A stretch of 64,000 bases of DNA. Origin: Escherichia fergusonii ATCC 35469 (GTDB taxonomy: Bacteria; Pseudomonadota; Gammaproteobacteria; Enterobacterales; Enterobacteriaceae). The DNA lies in NCBI RefSeq assembly GCF_000026225.1, contig NC_011740.1, positions 62,001 through 126,000 on the forward strand, written 5' to 3'. Below are positions 7,446 to 17,290 of this stretch, one piece after another. Positions within the stretch are counted from its first letter, which is position 1; each line of letters begins with the position of its first letter. The translations under genes and the position numbers were made by a program. The notes beneath the pieces were generated by a model, which saw only the letters and a program-made list of their open reading frames with translations, searched no databases and had not been told where the DNA came from.

Positions 7446-10352
7446 TTACTGATGCGTCACAACGATCAAACGCAGGGCATCCAGACGCCAACCTGCCTGA
7501 TCCAGGCTTTCCATTACCTGCTGACGGTTGCTCTCAATGGCGGTCAGTTCATCGTCACGAATGTTCGGGTTCACTGCGCGCAGAGCTTCCAGACGAGACA
7601 GCTCGGCAGACAGTTTTTCGTCGGCTTCGTTACGTGCTGCATCAATCAATGCACGGGCAGATTTCTCGATCTGCGCTTCACCCAGCTGAAGGATAGCGTG
7701 AACATCCTGCTGCACGGCATTAACCAGCTTGCTGCCAGTGTGGCGGTTAACCGCGTTAAGCTGACGGTTAAAGGTTTCAAACTCCACCTGCGCTGCCAGG
7801 TTGTTGCCGTTTTTATCCAGTAGCATACGTACCGGCGTCGGTGGCAGGAAGCGGTTGAGCTGCAACTGCTTCGGAGCCTGGGCTTCAACGACATAAATCA
7901 GCTCCACCAACAGCGTACCTACCGGCAACGCTTTGTTTTTCAACAGTGAAATCGTGCTGCTACCGGTATCGCCAGAGAGGATCAGATCCAGACCGTTGCG
8001 GATCAGCGGATGCTCCCAGGTAATAAACTGCGCATCTTCACGCGCCAGCGCCACTTCACGGTCGAAGGTAATGGTGATGCCATCTTCCGACAGGCCAGGG
8101 AAGTCCGGCACCAGCATATGATCGGACGGCGTCAGCACGATCATGTTGTCGCCGCGATCGTCCTGATTGATACCGATAATATCGAACAGGTTCATGGCGA
8201 AGGCGATCAGGTTGGTATCGTCATCCTGCTCTTCAATGCTTTCAGCTAATGCCTGCGCTTTTTCGCCACCGTTGGAATGGATCTCCAGCAGGCGGTCACG
8301 ACCCTGTTCCAGCTGTGCCTTCAACGCCTCGTGCTGCTCGCGGCAGTTTTTGATCAGATCGTCAAAGCCTTCGGTTTGATCCGGTGAGGCCAGGTAGTTA
8401 ATCAGATCGTTATACACGCTATCGTAGATAGTGCGTCCGGTCGGGCAGGTGTGCTCGAATGCATCCAGACCTTCGTGATACCAGCGCACCAGTACCGACT
8501 GAGCGGTTTTTTCCAGATAAGGCACATGGATCTGAATATCGTGTGCCTGACCGATACGATCCAGACGACCAATACGCTGCTCCAGCAGATCCGGGTTGAA
8601 CGGCAGATCGAACATTACCATGTGGCTGGCGAACTGGAAGTTACGCCCTTCAGAACCAATTTCCGAACACAGCAGCACCTGCGCGCCGGTGTCTTCTTCG
8701 GCAAACCATGCCGCAGCGCGGTCACGCTCAATAATCGACATGCCTTCGTGGAACACCGCAGCGCGGATACCTTCACGCTCGCGCAGTACCTGCTCCAGTT
8801 GCAGCGCGGTAGCGGCTTTAGCGCAGATCACCAGCACTTTCTGTGAGCGATGGCTGGTCAGGTAGCCCATCAGCCACTCAACGCGCGGGTCGAAGTTCCA
8901 CCAGGTGGCGTTATCGCCTTCAAATTCTTGATAAATACGCTCCGGGTAGAGCATATCGCGAGCGCGGTCTTCCGCACTTTTACGTGCGCCCATAATGCCG
9001 GACACTTTAATCGCCGTCTGATACTGCGTCGGCAGCGGCAGTTTAATAGTGTGTAGCTCGCGTTTCGGGAAGCCTTTAACGCCGTTACGGGTGTTACGGA
9101 ACAGCACGCGGCTGGTGCCGTGGCGATCCATCAGCATGGAAACCAGTTCCTGACGGGCGCTCTGGGCATCTTCGCTGTTGCTGTTTGCCGCCTGCAGTAA
9201 CGGCTCAATATCCTGCTCGCCGATCATCTCACCGAGCATGTTCAGTTCGTCATTGCTGAGTTTGTTACCTGCCAGCAGCATGGCAACGGCATCTGCTACC
9301 GGACGATAATTTTTCTGCTCTTCAACGAACTGCGCGAAATCGTGGAAACGGTTCGGGTCCAGCAGGCGCAGACGGGCGAAGTGGCTTTCCATCCCCAGTT
9401 GTTCCGGGGTCGCAGTCAGCAGCAGAACGCCGGGCACATGCTCTGCCAGTTGTTCAATGGCCTGATATTCACGGCTCGGCGCATCTTCGCTCCACACCAG
9501 GTGATGCGCTTCATCGACCACCAGCAGGTCCCATTCGGCTTCACAGAGATGTTCCAGACGCTGTTTGCTACGACGGGCAAAATCCAGCGAGCAAATGACC
9601 AGCTGTTCGGTGTCGAACGGGTTGTAAGCATCGTGCTGAGCTTCGGCATAACGCTCATCATCAAACAGCGCAAAGCGCAGGTTGAAACGGCGCAGCATTT
9701 CTACCAGCCACTGATGCTGTAAGGTTTCCGGGACGATAATCAGTACACGTTCAGCAGCGCCAGAGAGCAGTTGCTGATGCAGGATCATCCCGGCTTCAAT
9801 GGTTTTCCCTAAACCCACTTCGTCAGCCAGCAGGACGCGCGGCGCATGGCGGCGGCCAACATCATGAGCGATGTTGAGCTGATGCGGGATCAGACTGGTA
9901 CGCTGACCGCGCAGGCCGCTGTACGGCATACGGAACTGTTCGCTGGAATATTTACGTGCGCGATAACGCAGCGCAAAGCGGTCCATACGGTCAATCTGCC
10001 CGGCAAACAGACGGTCCTGCGGTTTGCTGAACACCAGTTTGCTATCAAGGAAAACTTCACGCAGGGCTACGCCGGACTCTTCAGTATCCAGGCGAGTACC
10101 GATATAGGTCAGCAAGCCATTTTCTTCTTTTACTTCTTCGACTTGCATCTGCCAGCCGTCATGGCTGGTAATGGTATCACCAGGGTTGAACATCACGCGG
10201 GTCACGGGGGAATCACTGCGTGCGTACAGACGGTTTTCACCAGTAGATGGGAAAAGTAAAGTGACAGTTCGCGCATCCACCGCGACAACGGTTCCAAGTC
10301 CCAATTCGCTTTCTGTATCGCTGATCCAGCGTTGACCAAGTGTAAAAGGCAT
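7446..10352 (-). CDS. rapA: RNA polymerase-associated recycling ATPase RapA (HepA)
   Basis: RapA is a Swi2/Snf2-type ATPase that binds RNA polymerase and promotes its recycling after termination. The 968 residues match the E. coli protein. An N-terminal region with two tandem Tudor-like folds precedes the helicase core. Walker A (DEVGLGKT, with K183) and a DEAH box in VVDEAHHL are visible, and the second RecA lobe contains the QRIGRLDRIGQ motif. It lies upstream of rluA. Confidence 0.98.
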   Translation of the reverse strand: MPFTLGQRWISDTESELGLGTVVAVDARTVTLLFPSTGENRLYARSDSPVTRVMFNPGDTITSHDGWQMQVEEVKEENGLLTYIGTRLDTEESGVALREVFLDSKLVFSKPQDRLFAGQIDRMDRFALRYRARKYSSEQFRMPYSGLRGQRTSLIPHQLNIAHDVGRRHAPRVLLADEVGLGKTIEAGMILHQQLLSGAAERVLIIVPETLQHQWLVEMLRRFNLRFALFDDERYAEAQHDAYNPFDTEQLVICSLDFARRSKQRLEHLCEAEWDLLVVDEAHHLVWSEDAPSREYQAIEQLAEHVPGVLLLTATPEQLGMESHFARLRLLDPNRFHDFAQFVEEQKNYRPVADAVAMLLAGNKLSNDELNMLGEMIGEQDIEPLLQAANSNSEDAQSARQELVSMLMDRHGTSRVLFRNTRNGVKGFPKRELHTIKLPLPTQYQTAIKVSGIMGARKSAEDRARDMLYPERIYQEFEGDNATWWNFDPRVEWLMGYLTSHRSQKVLVICAKAATALQLEQVLREREGIRAAVFHEGMSIIERDRAAAWFAEEDTGAQVLLCSEIGSEGRNFQFASHMVMFDLPFNPDLLEQRIGRLDRIGQAHDIQIHVPYLEKTAQSVLVRWYHEGLDAFEHTCPTGRTIYDSVYNDLINYLASPDQTEGFDDLIKNCREQHEALKAQLEQGRDRLLEIHSNGGEKAQALAESIEEQDDDTNLIAFAMNLFDIIGINQDDRGDNMIVLTPSDHMLVPDFPGLSEDGITITFDREVALAREDAQFITWEHPLIRNGLDLILSGDTGSSTISLLKNKALPVGTLLVELIYVVEAQAPKQLQLNRFLPPTPVRMLLDKNGNNLAAQVEFETFNRQLNAVNRHTGSKLVNAVQQDVHAILQLGEAQIEKSARALIDAARNEADEKLSAELSRLEALRAVNPNIRDDELTAIESNRQQVMESLDQAGWRLDALRLIVVTHQ

Positions 10353-10515
10353 ATGTGTTCGGCTCTATATCTTTAATTGCAGGCAATAACCACCCGCTAC
10401 CGTGCTTATGAGGTAGTGGCGTTATTCAGGTCCAGGAATGGAAAGGGCGCTATGGTACTGGATGGCAAAGCATTCGTCACGCATCAAAATGGTATCTGGC
10501 GAACTCTTTTTTTGC

Positions 10516-12867
10516 TCAAAATAGCCCAAGTTGCCCGGTCATAAGTGTAGCAAAATTATCCTCAATAAAAGGGAGTATTCCCTCCGCCACGGGTTGTAGC
10601 TGGCGGGTCAGATAGTGTTCGTAATCCAGCGGTGAACGTTGGTAGTCCAGCGGCTCCGGGCCGTTGGTGGTCCATACATACTTAATGGTGCCGCGGTTCT
10701 GATATTGCAAGGGGCGACCACGCTTTTGGTTTTCTTCATCGGCAAGGCGTGCGGCGCGTACATGAGGCGGCACATTACGCTGGTATTCGCTCAGTGGACG
10801 GCGAAGGCGTTTACGGTAAACCAGCCGTGCATCCAGTTCGCCAGCCATCAGTTTGTCGATGGTTTCGCGAACGTATTCCTGATATGGCTCGTTGCGGAAG
10901 ATAAGTAGGTATAGCTCCTGCTGAAACTGCTGGGCCAGCGGTGTCCAGTCGGTGCGCACGGTTTCCAGCCCTTTAAACACCATCCGCTGTTTATCGCCCT
11001 CCTGAATCAGCCCGGCATATCGCTTTTTGCTGCCCGTATCGGCTCCGCGAATGGTTGGCATCAGAAAACGGCAGAAATGGGTTTCATACTCCAATTCCAG
11101 TGCGCTAGTCAGCCGTTGCTGTTGCAACGTTTCTGCCCACCAGGCGTTAACGTGCTGCACCAGTGCACGACCGATTTTCGCCGCTTCTTCTTCGGAGTGC
11201 GCGCCTTTCAGCCAGACAAACGTTGAGTCAGTATCGCCGTAGATTACGTCATAGCCCTGCGCTTCAATCAACGCTTTGGTTTGCCGCATGATCTGATGAC
11301 CACGCATGGTGATTGACGACGCCAGGCGGGGATCGAAGAAGCGACAGGCGGTAGTCCCGAGCACGCCATAAAAGGCATTCATGATGATCTTCAGCGCCTG
11401 CGACAGTGGCTTATTGCCCTGGCGTTTGGCTTCATCGCGCCCGTGCCAGATGTTAGTCACAATCTCCGGCAGGCAATGTTTCTCCCGCGAGAACCAGGCA
11501 TCGAGAAAGCCTTCGGTGCTGTGCTCTGGATCAGGCTGCGCCATGCCTTCCACCAGCCCGACGGGATCAATCAGATAGGTGCGGATGATCGAGGGGTACA
11601 GGCTTTTGTAGTCCAGCACCAGTACCGAATCATAAAGCCCAGGCCGCGAATCCATCACATAGCCGCCAGGGCTGGCGTGCGGCGGCACTTCGCCGAGATT
11701 AGGCGCGACATAACCAGCGCGATGCATTCGGGGAAAATAGAGATGACCAAACGCTGCCACCGACCCCCCGTGCCGATCTACCGGCAGGCCGTTAACCGTC
11801 GCTCGTTCGAGTAGAAACGGCATGATTTCAGTTTTGTGGAAGATCTGCGTCACCAGCTCGCAATCTTTCAGGTTATAAGTCGCCAGCGCAGGTTTATCTT
11901 CGGCGAAACGGCGGTCAATTTCGTCCATCCGATCCCACGGGTTATCGATAGATTTTCCTTCGCCTAATAACTCCTGAGCGACGGTTTCCAGCGAGAACGA
12001 AGAGAAATTCCAGAATGCAGATTTCAGCGCCTCGATACCGTCGATAATTAGCCGCCCTTTGGCCTGGGCAAAAAAGACGCCGTTTTTAAAGCCGTGCTCG
12101 CGCCACTCCAGCTCACTGTTATCGCGCCCCAGACGCAGTGGAATACGGTAGCGCTCGGCATGTTTTTGCAGCATTCGCAGATCGAACTGCACCACGTTCC
12201 AGCCGATGATCACATCAGGATCGTGGTTAGCAAACCAGGCGTTGAGTTTTTCCAGCAGCTGCGGACGACTGGCGACGTACTCCAGTTCGAAATCAAGCGC
12301 GGAGGCATCGCCATTCTCCGGCCCCAGCATATAAACGATGCGCTGCCCGCAGCCTTCCAGACCGATGCAGTACAGTTCACCGTGGCGGGTGGTTTCAATA
12401 TCAATAGAAACCCACTTGAGCGGCGGGCGGTAGTCGGGATGCGGTTTCAGACGGGCATTAACGATAGCGCCATTGTGCATATCACCCTCGACCCACACCG
12501 GTGAGGTGATAAACCGCTCCATCAGATAGCGTTCTGGCGGGCGCACATCGGCCTCGTAAACGGTAACGCCAGCTTCACGCAGGCGCTTTTCGTAATTCAT
12601 CAACTGGCGATGGGCGCGACAGTAAAGGCCATACACCGGCTGGCGGTGAAAATCCTTTAACGCCAGCGGCGTCAGGCGAAAGCCTTGTTCACCTTGCAAA
12701 ATATGCTGAGTGCGGGGAACCTGATCGGCGGGAATAAACGCCACGGACTCTTGCGGTGCAAGCGTAACCTGCAACGGCCCGTTGTCCGTCGCTAACCAAA
12801 AGGAAACTTCGGTTCCTTGCGGGGTATCCCGCCAGTGTCGGGTTAAGATAAAACCTGCCTGCGCCAC
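10516..12867 (-). CDS. polB: DNA polymerase II (PolB), SOS-inducible
   Basis: PolB is a family B DNA polymerase with 3'-5' exonuclease activity, used in replication restart and lesion bypass. The 783 residues are full length. Exo motif I is SIDIET near residue 155; the polymerase motifs are DYKSLYPSI near 420 and YGDTDS near 545. The start is GTG at 12867, as in K-12. A LexA box lies about 55 bp upstream (12923-12938), which fits its place in the SOS regulon. Confidence 0.98.
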   Translation of the reverse strand: MAQAGFILTRHWRDTPQGTEVSFWLATDNGPLQVTLAPQESVAFIPADQVPRTQHILQGEQGFRLTPLALKDFHRQPVYGLYCRAHRQLMNYEKRLREAGVTVYEADVRPPERYLMERFITSPVWVEGDMHNGAIVNARLKPHPDYRPPLKWVSIDIETTRHGELYCIGLEGCGQRIVYMLGPENGDASALDFELEYVASRPQLLEKLNAWFANHDPDVIIGWNVVQFDLRMLQKHAERYRIPLRLGRDNSELEWREHGFKNGVFFAQAKGRLIIDGIEALKSAFWNFSSFSLETVAQELLGEGKSIDNPWDRMDEIDRRFAEDKPALATYNLKDCELVTQIFHKTEIMPFLLERATVNGLPVDRHGGSVAAFGHLYFPRMHRAGYVAPNLGEVPPHASPGGYVMDSRPGLYDSVLVLDYKSLYPSIIRTYLIDPVGLVEGMAQPDPEHSTEGFLDAWFSREKHCLPEIVTNIWHGRDEAKRQGNKPLSQALKIIMNAFYGVLGTTACRFFDPRLASSITMRGHQIMRQTKALIEAQGYDVIYGDTDSTFVWLKGAHSEEEAAKIGRALVQHVNAWWAETLQQQRLTSALELEYETHFCRFLMPTIRGADTGSKKRYAGLIQEGDKQRMVFKGLETVRTDWTPLAQQFQQELYLLIFRNEPYQEYVRETIDKLMAGELDARLVYRKRLRRPLSEYQRNVPPHVRAARLADEENQKRGRPLQYQNRGTIKYVWTTNGPEPLDYQRSPLDYEHYLTRQLQPVAEGILPFIEDNFATLMTGQLGLF

Positions 12868-12881
12868 GCTGAAAATCCAAT

Positions 12882-12913
12882 AAAAAACCAGGCTTGAGTA
12901 TAGCCTGGTTTTG
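12882..12913 (-). terminator. Intrinsic terminator of araBAD
   Basis: Reading the minus strand, AAACCAGGC, a short loop, and GCCTGGTTTTTT follow the araD stop at 12942. The GC-rich stem with a T-run marks the end of the araBAD message. It also lies in the leader of polB, between the LexA box and the polB start. Confidence 0.85.
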
Positions 12914-12922
12914 GTTGACTGG

Positions 12923-12938
12923 CTGTGGTTTTATACAG
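12923..12938. promoter_or_regulatory. LexA operator of polB
   Basis: CTGT-GGTTTTAT-ACAG matches the SOS box CTG(T)-N8-ACAG exactly and corresponds to the known LexA site of E. coli polB. It lies between the araD stop and the polB start. Confidence 0.9.
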
Positions 12939-12941
12939 TCA

Positions 12942-13637
12942 TTACTGGCCGTAATAGGCTTTTGCACCATGCTTACGCAGATAGTGTTTATCCAGCAATG
13001 TTTGCTGCATATCAGGCAGTTGCGGAGCAAGCTGGCGGCAGAAAATCCCCATATAAGCGACTTCTTCCAGCACGATGGCGTTATGCACCGCATCTTCGGC
13101 ATTTTTGCCCCATGCAAACGGGCCGTGAGAATGGACCAGAACGCCAGGCATTTGCGCTGCATCGATACCCTGTTTTTCGAAGGTTTCGACGATCATTTTG
13201 CCCGTTTCCCATTCATATTCGCCGTTGATTTCCGCATCGGTCATTTTGCGGGTGCAGGGAATGGAGCCGTAGAAATAGTCGGCGTGGGTGGTGCCGGTTG
13301 CCGGGATTGACTGGCCCGCCTGCGCCCAGATGGTGGCGTGGCGGGAGTGCGTATGCACAATGCCGCCAATGGACGGGAATGCCTGATAGAGCAATCGATG
13401 AGTTGGCGTATCGGAGGAGGGCTTTTTCGTTCCTTCAACCACTTCACCGGTTGCGATGCTGACCACGACCATATCGTCGGCGGTCATGATGCTGTAATCG
13501 ACGCCAGAAGGTTTGATCACAAAGACGCCGCGCTCGCGATTAACAGCGCTGACGTTGCCCCATGTGAGCGTGACCAGGTTGTGTTTTGGCAGTGCCAGGT
13601 TGGCTTCTAAAACCTGACGTTTGAGATCTTCTAACAT
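12942..13637 (-). CDS. araD: L-ribulose-5-phosphate 4-epimerase AraD
   Basis: AraD interconverts L-ribulose 5-phosphate and D-xylulose 5-phosphate, the last step that feeds arabinose into the pentose phosphate pathway. The 231 residues are full length. It is a class II aldolase-fold metalloenzyme; the zinc ligands H95 and H97 are seen in VHTHSRH, and H171 in ALVHSHG-type context. It is the last gene of araBAD, separated from araA by about 100 bp that hold a REP-type repeat. Confidence 0.98.
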   Translation of the reverse strand: MLEDLKRQVLEANLALPKHNLVTLTWGNVSAVNRERGVFVIKPSGVDYSIMTADDMVVVSIATGEVVEGTKKPSSDTPTHRLLYQAFPSIGGIVHTHSRHATIWAQAGQSIPATGTTHADYFYGSIPCTRKMTDAEINGEYEWETGKMIVETFEKQGIDAAQMPGVLVHSHGPFAWGKNAEDAVHNAIVLEEVAYMGIFCRQLAPQLPDMQQTLLDKHYLRKHGAKAYYGQ

Positions 13638-13650
13638 GTTGACTCCTTCG

Positions 13651-13736
13651 TGCCGGATGCGCTTTGCTTATCCGGCCTACAAAATCGGAACGTGTAGGCC
13701 AGATAAGACGCGTCAGCGTCGCATCAGGGATGCGGC
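13651..13736. repeat. REP/BIME element between araA and araD
   Basis: Two inverted copies of a REP-type unit (TGCCGGATGCG...TATCCGGCCTAC, then GTAGGCCAGATAAGACGCG...GCATC) fill the araA-araD gap. Such BIMEs stabilise upstream mRNA in E. coli, and one at this place could lower araD expression relative to araA. Confidence 0.9.
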
Positions 13737-13739
13737 TAC

Positions 13740-15242
13740 TTAGCGACGAAATCCGTAATACACTTCGTTCCAGCGCAGTGCATCTTTAAACGCTGGCAGG
13801 CGGGTGTCGTTATCAATCACCGTGATTTCAATGTCGTGCATCTCGGCAAACTGGCGCATATCGTTGAGGTTCAGCGCATGGCTGAAGACGGTATGGTGTG
13901 CGCCACCGGCAAGGATCCACGCTTCGGAAGCGGTTGGCAGATCCGGTTGCGCTTTCCACAGCGCATTCGCCACTGGCAGTTTCGGCAAGGAGTACGGAGT
14001 TTTCACCGTGTCGATGCAGTTAACCAGCAGGCGATAACGATCGCCGAGATCAATCAGGCTGGCGACAATGGCCGGACCGGTTTGGGTGTTGAAGATTAGG
14101 CGGGCCGGGTCGTCTTTACCACCAATACCGAGGTGCTGAACGTCGAGGATCGGTTTCTCTTCTGCGGCGATCGACGGGCAGACTTCCAGCATGTGGGAGC
14201 CGAGCACCAGGTCATTACCTTTCTCGAAGTGGTAGGTGTAGTCCTCCATAAAGGAGGTGCCGCCCTGCAGACCGGTTGACATCACCTTCATGATGCGAAG
14301 CAGGGCGGCAGTTTTCCAGTCGCCTTCGCCCGCAAAGCCGTAGCCCTGCTGCATCAGACGCTGCACGGCCAGGCCAGGAAGCTGTTTCAGACCGTGTAAA
14401 TCTTCAAAGGTCGTGGTGAACGCATGGAAGCCACCTTGTTCCAGGAAACGCTTCATCCCCAGCTCAATACGCGCCGCTTCCAGCACATTCTGCCGTTTCT
14501 CGCCGTGGATTTGAGTGGCAGGCGTCATGGTGTAGCTGCTTTCGTACTCATCGACCAGCGCGTTAACATCGCCATCGCTGATGGAGTTCACCACCTGCAC
14601 CAGATCGCCAACCGCCCAGGTATTGACGGAGAAACCGAACTTGATCTGTGCGGCAACTTTATCGCCGTCAGTGACCGCCACTTCACGCATGTTATCGCCA
14701 AAGCGGCAAACTTTCAGATGACGGGTATCCTGTTTAGATACCGCCTGACGCATCCAGGAGCCGATACGCTCATGTGCTTGTTTATCCTGCCAGTGACCGG
14801 TAACGACGGCATGTTGCTGACGCATACGCGCGCCAATGAAGCCGAACTCGCGACCGCCATGTGCAGTCTGGTTCAGGTTCATAAAGTCCATGTCGATACT
14901 GTCCCACGGCAGCACCGCGTTGAACTGGGTGTGGAATTGCAGCAACGGCTTATTGAGCATGGTCAGGCCGTTAATCCACATTTTGGCTGGAGAGAAGGTG
15001 TGCAGCCATACCACCAGACCAGCGCAACGATCGTCGTAATTCGCGTCGCGGCAAATAGCGGTGATTTCATCCGGCGTGGTGCCCAGCGGTTTCAGCACCA
15101 GTTTGCAGGGCAGTTTCGCTTCCGTATTCAGCGCATTAACGACGTGCTCGGCATGTTGGGTGACCTGATGCAGGGTTTCCGGGCCATACAGATGCTGGCT
15201 ACCAATGACAAACCACACTTCATAATTATCAAAAATCGTCAT
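13740..15242 (-). CDS. araA: L-arabinose isomerase AraA
   Basis: AraA converts L-arabinose to L-ribulose in the cytoplasm and needs Mn2+. The 500 residues match E. coli AraA almost residue for residue, including the glutamate/histidine metal-site segments around residues 306-350 and a histidine near 450. The araB stop is 10 bp upstream. It is the second gene of araBAD. Confidence 0.98.
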   Translation of the reverse strand: MTIFDNYEVWFVIGSQHLYGPETLHQVTQHAEHVVNALNTEAKLPCKLVLKPLGTTPDEITAICRDANYDDRCAGLVVWLHTFSPAKMWINGLTMLNKPLLQFHTQFNAVLPWDSIDMDFMNLNQTAHGGREFGFIGARMRQQHAVVTGHWQDKQAHERIGSWMRQAVSKQDTRHLKVCRFGDNMREVAVTDGDKVAAQIKFGFSVNTWAVGDLVQVVNSISDGDVNALVDEYESSYTMTPATQIHGEKRQNVLEAARIELGMKRFLEQGGFHAFTTTFEDLHGLKQLPGLAVQRLMQQGYGFAGEGDWKTAALLRIMKVMSTGLQGGTSFMEDYTYHFEKGNDLVLGSHMLEVCPSIAAEEKPILDVQHLGIGGKDDPARLIFNTQTGPAIVASLIDLGDRYRLLVNCIDTVKTPYSLPKLPVANALWKAQPDLPTASEAWILAGGAHHTVFSHALNLNDMRQFAEMHDIEITVIDNDTRLPAFKDALRWNEVYYGFRR

Positions 15243-15252
15243 CGTCGAGTCC

Positions 15253-16953
15253 TTATAGAGTCGGAACGGCCTGGTCAGCCAGTGCCGGGGCGGAAGTTGG
15301 AAGATAATGTTGTTCGGCGCTCATCGCCCATTGTTGATAGCGGCGATAAAGCTGTTCAAAGCGTTGTGCCTGTTCGCTGCGTGGTTGCAGAGTTTTCTCT
15401 ACCGCACTGGCCATTTTTTGCTGTGCTGATGGGATGTCTGCGTGCACTTTCGCGGCGACGGCAGCAAAAATCGCCGCACCGAGCGCGCAACACTGATCAG
15501 AGGCGACAATTTGTAGCGGGCGATTCAGCACGTCGCAGCAGGCCTGCATAATGACCTGGTTTTTCCGCGCGATGCCGCCCAGCGCCATCACGTTATTGAC
15601 GGCGATCCCCTGATCGGTGAAGCACTCCATAATTGCGCGTGCGCCAAAGGCGGTAGCGGCAATTAAACCGCCGAACAGTAGCGGAGCGTCGGTAGCGAGG
15701 TTCAGGTCGGTAATCACCCCTTTCAGGCGTTGGTTAGCGTTTGGCGTGCGACGGCCGTTAAACCAGTCGAGTACTACCGGCAGGTGATCCAGAGACGGAT
15801 TTTTGGCCCATGCTTCGGTCAGCGCCGGGAGCAGTTGTTTCTGGCTGGCTTTGATTTGCTCTTTCAGTTCTGGATGCCGGGCGGCAAGCTGTTCCAGCGG
15901 CCAGCCAAGAACGCGACCAAACCAGGCGTAGATATCACCAAACGCCGATTGGCCTGCTTCCAGACCGATAAATCCAGGCACCACGCTGCCATCAACCTGA
16001 CCGCAAATGCCTTTAACTGCCCGCTCGCCAACGCTCTGTTTGTCGGCAATCAGAATGTCGCAGGTGGAAGTACCGATAACTTTTACCAGAGCGTTAGGCT
16101 GTGCGCCTGCGCCAACTGCGCCCATATGGCAGTCAAACGCGCCGCCGGAAATCACCACGCTTTCAGGCAGGCCGAGATGCTGCGCCCATTCCGGGCATAA
16201 CGTGCCCACCGGAATATCGGCAGTCCAGGTGTCAGTGAACAGCGGGGAAGGCAAATGGCGATTGAGGATCGGGTCCAGTTCGTCAAAGAAACTGGCTGGC
16301 GGCAGGCCGCCCCAGCTTTCGTGCCACAGCGATTTATGTCCGGCGCTGCAACGTCCGCGGCGAATATCCTGCGGGCGCGTGGTACCGGAAAGCAGAGCTG
16401 GCACCCAGTCGCACAGCTCAATCCACGATGCGGCAGATTGCGCCACGGCGCTGTCCTGGCGAGTCACATGCAGTATTTTTGCCCAGAACCATTCGCTGGA
16501 ATAAATACCGCCAATATAGCGGGAGTAGTCAACGTTGCCCGGCGTGTGACATAAACGGGTAATCGCTTCCGCTTCTTCAACCGCGGTGTGGTCTTTCCAC
16601 AATACGAACATCGCGTTCGGGTTTTCGGCAAACTCCGGGCGCAGCGCCAGTACATTACCGTCGGCGTCAATCGGTGCGGGCGTCGAGCCGGTTGTGTCAA
16701 CGCCAATCCCGACCACGGTTGCGCGCTGTTCGGCACTAAGCGCTGCCAGCACGGTTTTCAGCGCCGCTTCCATTGACTCAATGTAGTCACGCGGATGATG
16801 ACGGAACTGGTTATTCGGGGCATCACAAAATTGCCCTTTCTGCCAACGGGGATACCACTCTACGCTGGTTGCGATCTCTTCACCGGTGGCGCAGTCCACC
16901 GCCAAAGCTCGCACAGAATCACTGCCAAAATCGAGGCCAATCGCAATTGCCAT
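15253..16953 (-). CDS. araB: Ribulokinase AraB
   Basis: AraB is an FGGY-family kinase that phosphorylates L-ribulose with ATP. The start at 16953 (MAIAIGLDFGSDSVRALAVD) gives the usual 566 residues; an in-frame start at 17007 would add 18 residues that would overlap the promoter. The N-terminal phosphate-binding GLDFGSDS and a C-terminal LFGGLIAATAFGARAIME segment are typical of the family. It is the first gene of the AraC-controlled operon. Confidence 0.98.
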   Translation of the reverse strand: MAIAIGLDFGSDSVRALAVDCATGEEIATSVEWYPRWQKGQFCDAPNNQFRHHPRDYIESMEAALKTVLAALSAEQRATVVGIGVDTTGSTPAPIDADGNVLALRPEFAENPNAMFVLWKDHTAVEEAEAITRLCHTPGNVDYSRYIGGIYSSEWFWAKILHVTRQDSAVAQSAASWIELCDWVPALLSGTTRPQDIRRGRCSAGHKSLWHESWGGLPPASFFDELDPILNRHLPSPLFTDTWTADIPVGTLCPEWAQHLGLPESVVISGGAFDCHMGAVGAGAQPNALVKVIGTSTCDILIADKQSVGERAVKGICGQVDGSVVPGFIGLEAGQSAFGDIYAWFGRVLGWPLEQLAARHPELKEQIKASQKQLLPALTEAWAKNPSLDHLPVVLDWFNGRRTPNANQRLKGVITDLNLATDAPLLFGGLIAATAFGARAIMECFTDQGIAVNNVMALGGIARKNQVIMQACCDVLNRPLQIVASDQCCALGAAIFAAVAAKVHADIPSAQQKMASAVEKTLQPRSEQAQRFEQLYRRYQQWAMSAEQHYLPTSAPALADQAVPTL

Positions 16954-16988
16954 TGTCTCACTCCATGCCAAAAAACGGGTATGGAGAA

Positions 16989-17052
16989 ACAGTAGATATC
17001 GGTGCAAAAAACCGTCAGGCAGGATCCGCTAATCTTATGGACTAAAATGCTA
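16989..17052 (-). promoter_or_regulatory. araBAD promoter with araI1-araI2 AraC sites
   Basis: On the minus strand TAGCATTTTAGTCCATA (17036-17052) corresponds to araI1 and TTAGCGGATCCTGCCTGA (17015-17032) to araI2. The arrangement is that of K-12 with a few substitutions. The -10 element TACTGT is at 16989-16994, and the -35 region overlaps araI2, as required for direct activation by AraC. The upstream segment with TCACACTTTGTGATG (about 17057-17071) falls where the CRP site lies in K-12. Confidence 0.85.
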
Positions 17053-17242
17053 TGGCATCACAAAGTGTGACGCTGAGCAAAGTTCCTGTGTGGACAAGAT
17101 GGCTGTACTTATAGACACTTCTGTTACACGTTTTCGTTATCGCTGCGGGCGCGTTTGTGAGCCAGTGCTTTTTACCTGCGGGTTTGCCGGGCTGATGGTC
17201 AGACGAGTGATTCCAGTCGAAGCTTAAATGCACATGTTTGTC

Positions 17243-17259
17243 TTGATATGGACAATTTG
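17243..17259 (+). promoter_or_regulatory. araO2-like distal AraC half-site
   Basis: TTGATATGGACAATTTG resembles the K-12 O2 half-site (TGCAATATGGACAATTG) and is similarly placed, in the araC leader about 190 bp from araI1. In E. coli, AraC bound to O2 and I1 loops the DNA and represses araBAD without arabinose. Confidence 0.75.
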
Positions 17260-17290
17260 TTTCTTCTCTCCGTACCGGGAGTTATGAAAT

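Noticed and set aside
14424..15551. A 375-codon open frame on the plus strand opposite araA and araB
   Set aside because: It is antisense to two strongly conserved genes, shows no recognisable domain and has no RBS; long shadows are common opposite GC-biased coding frames.
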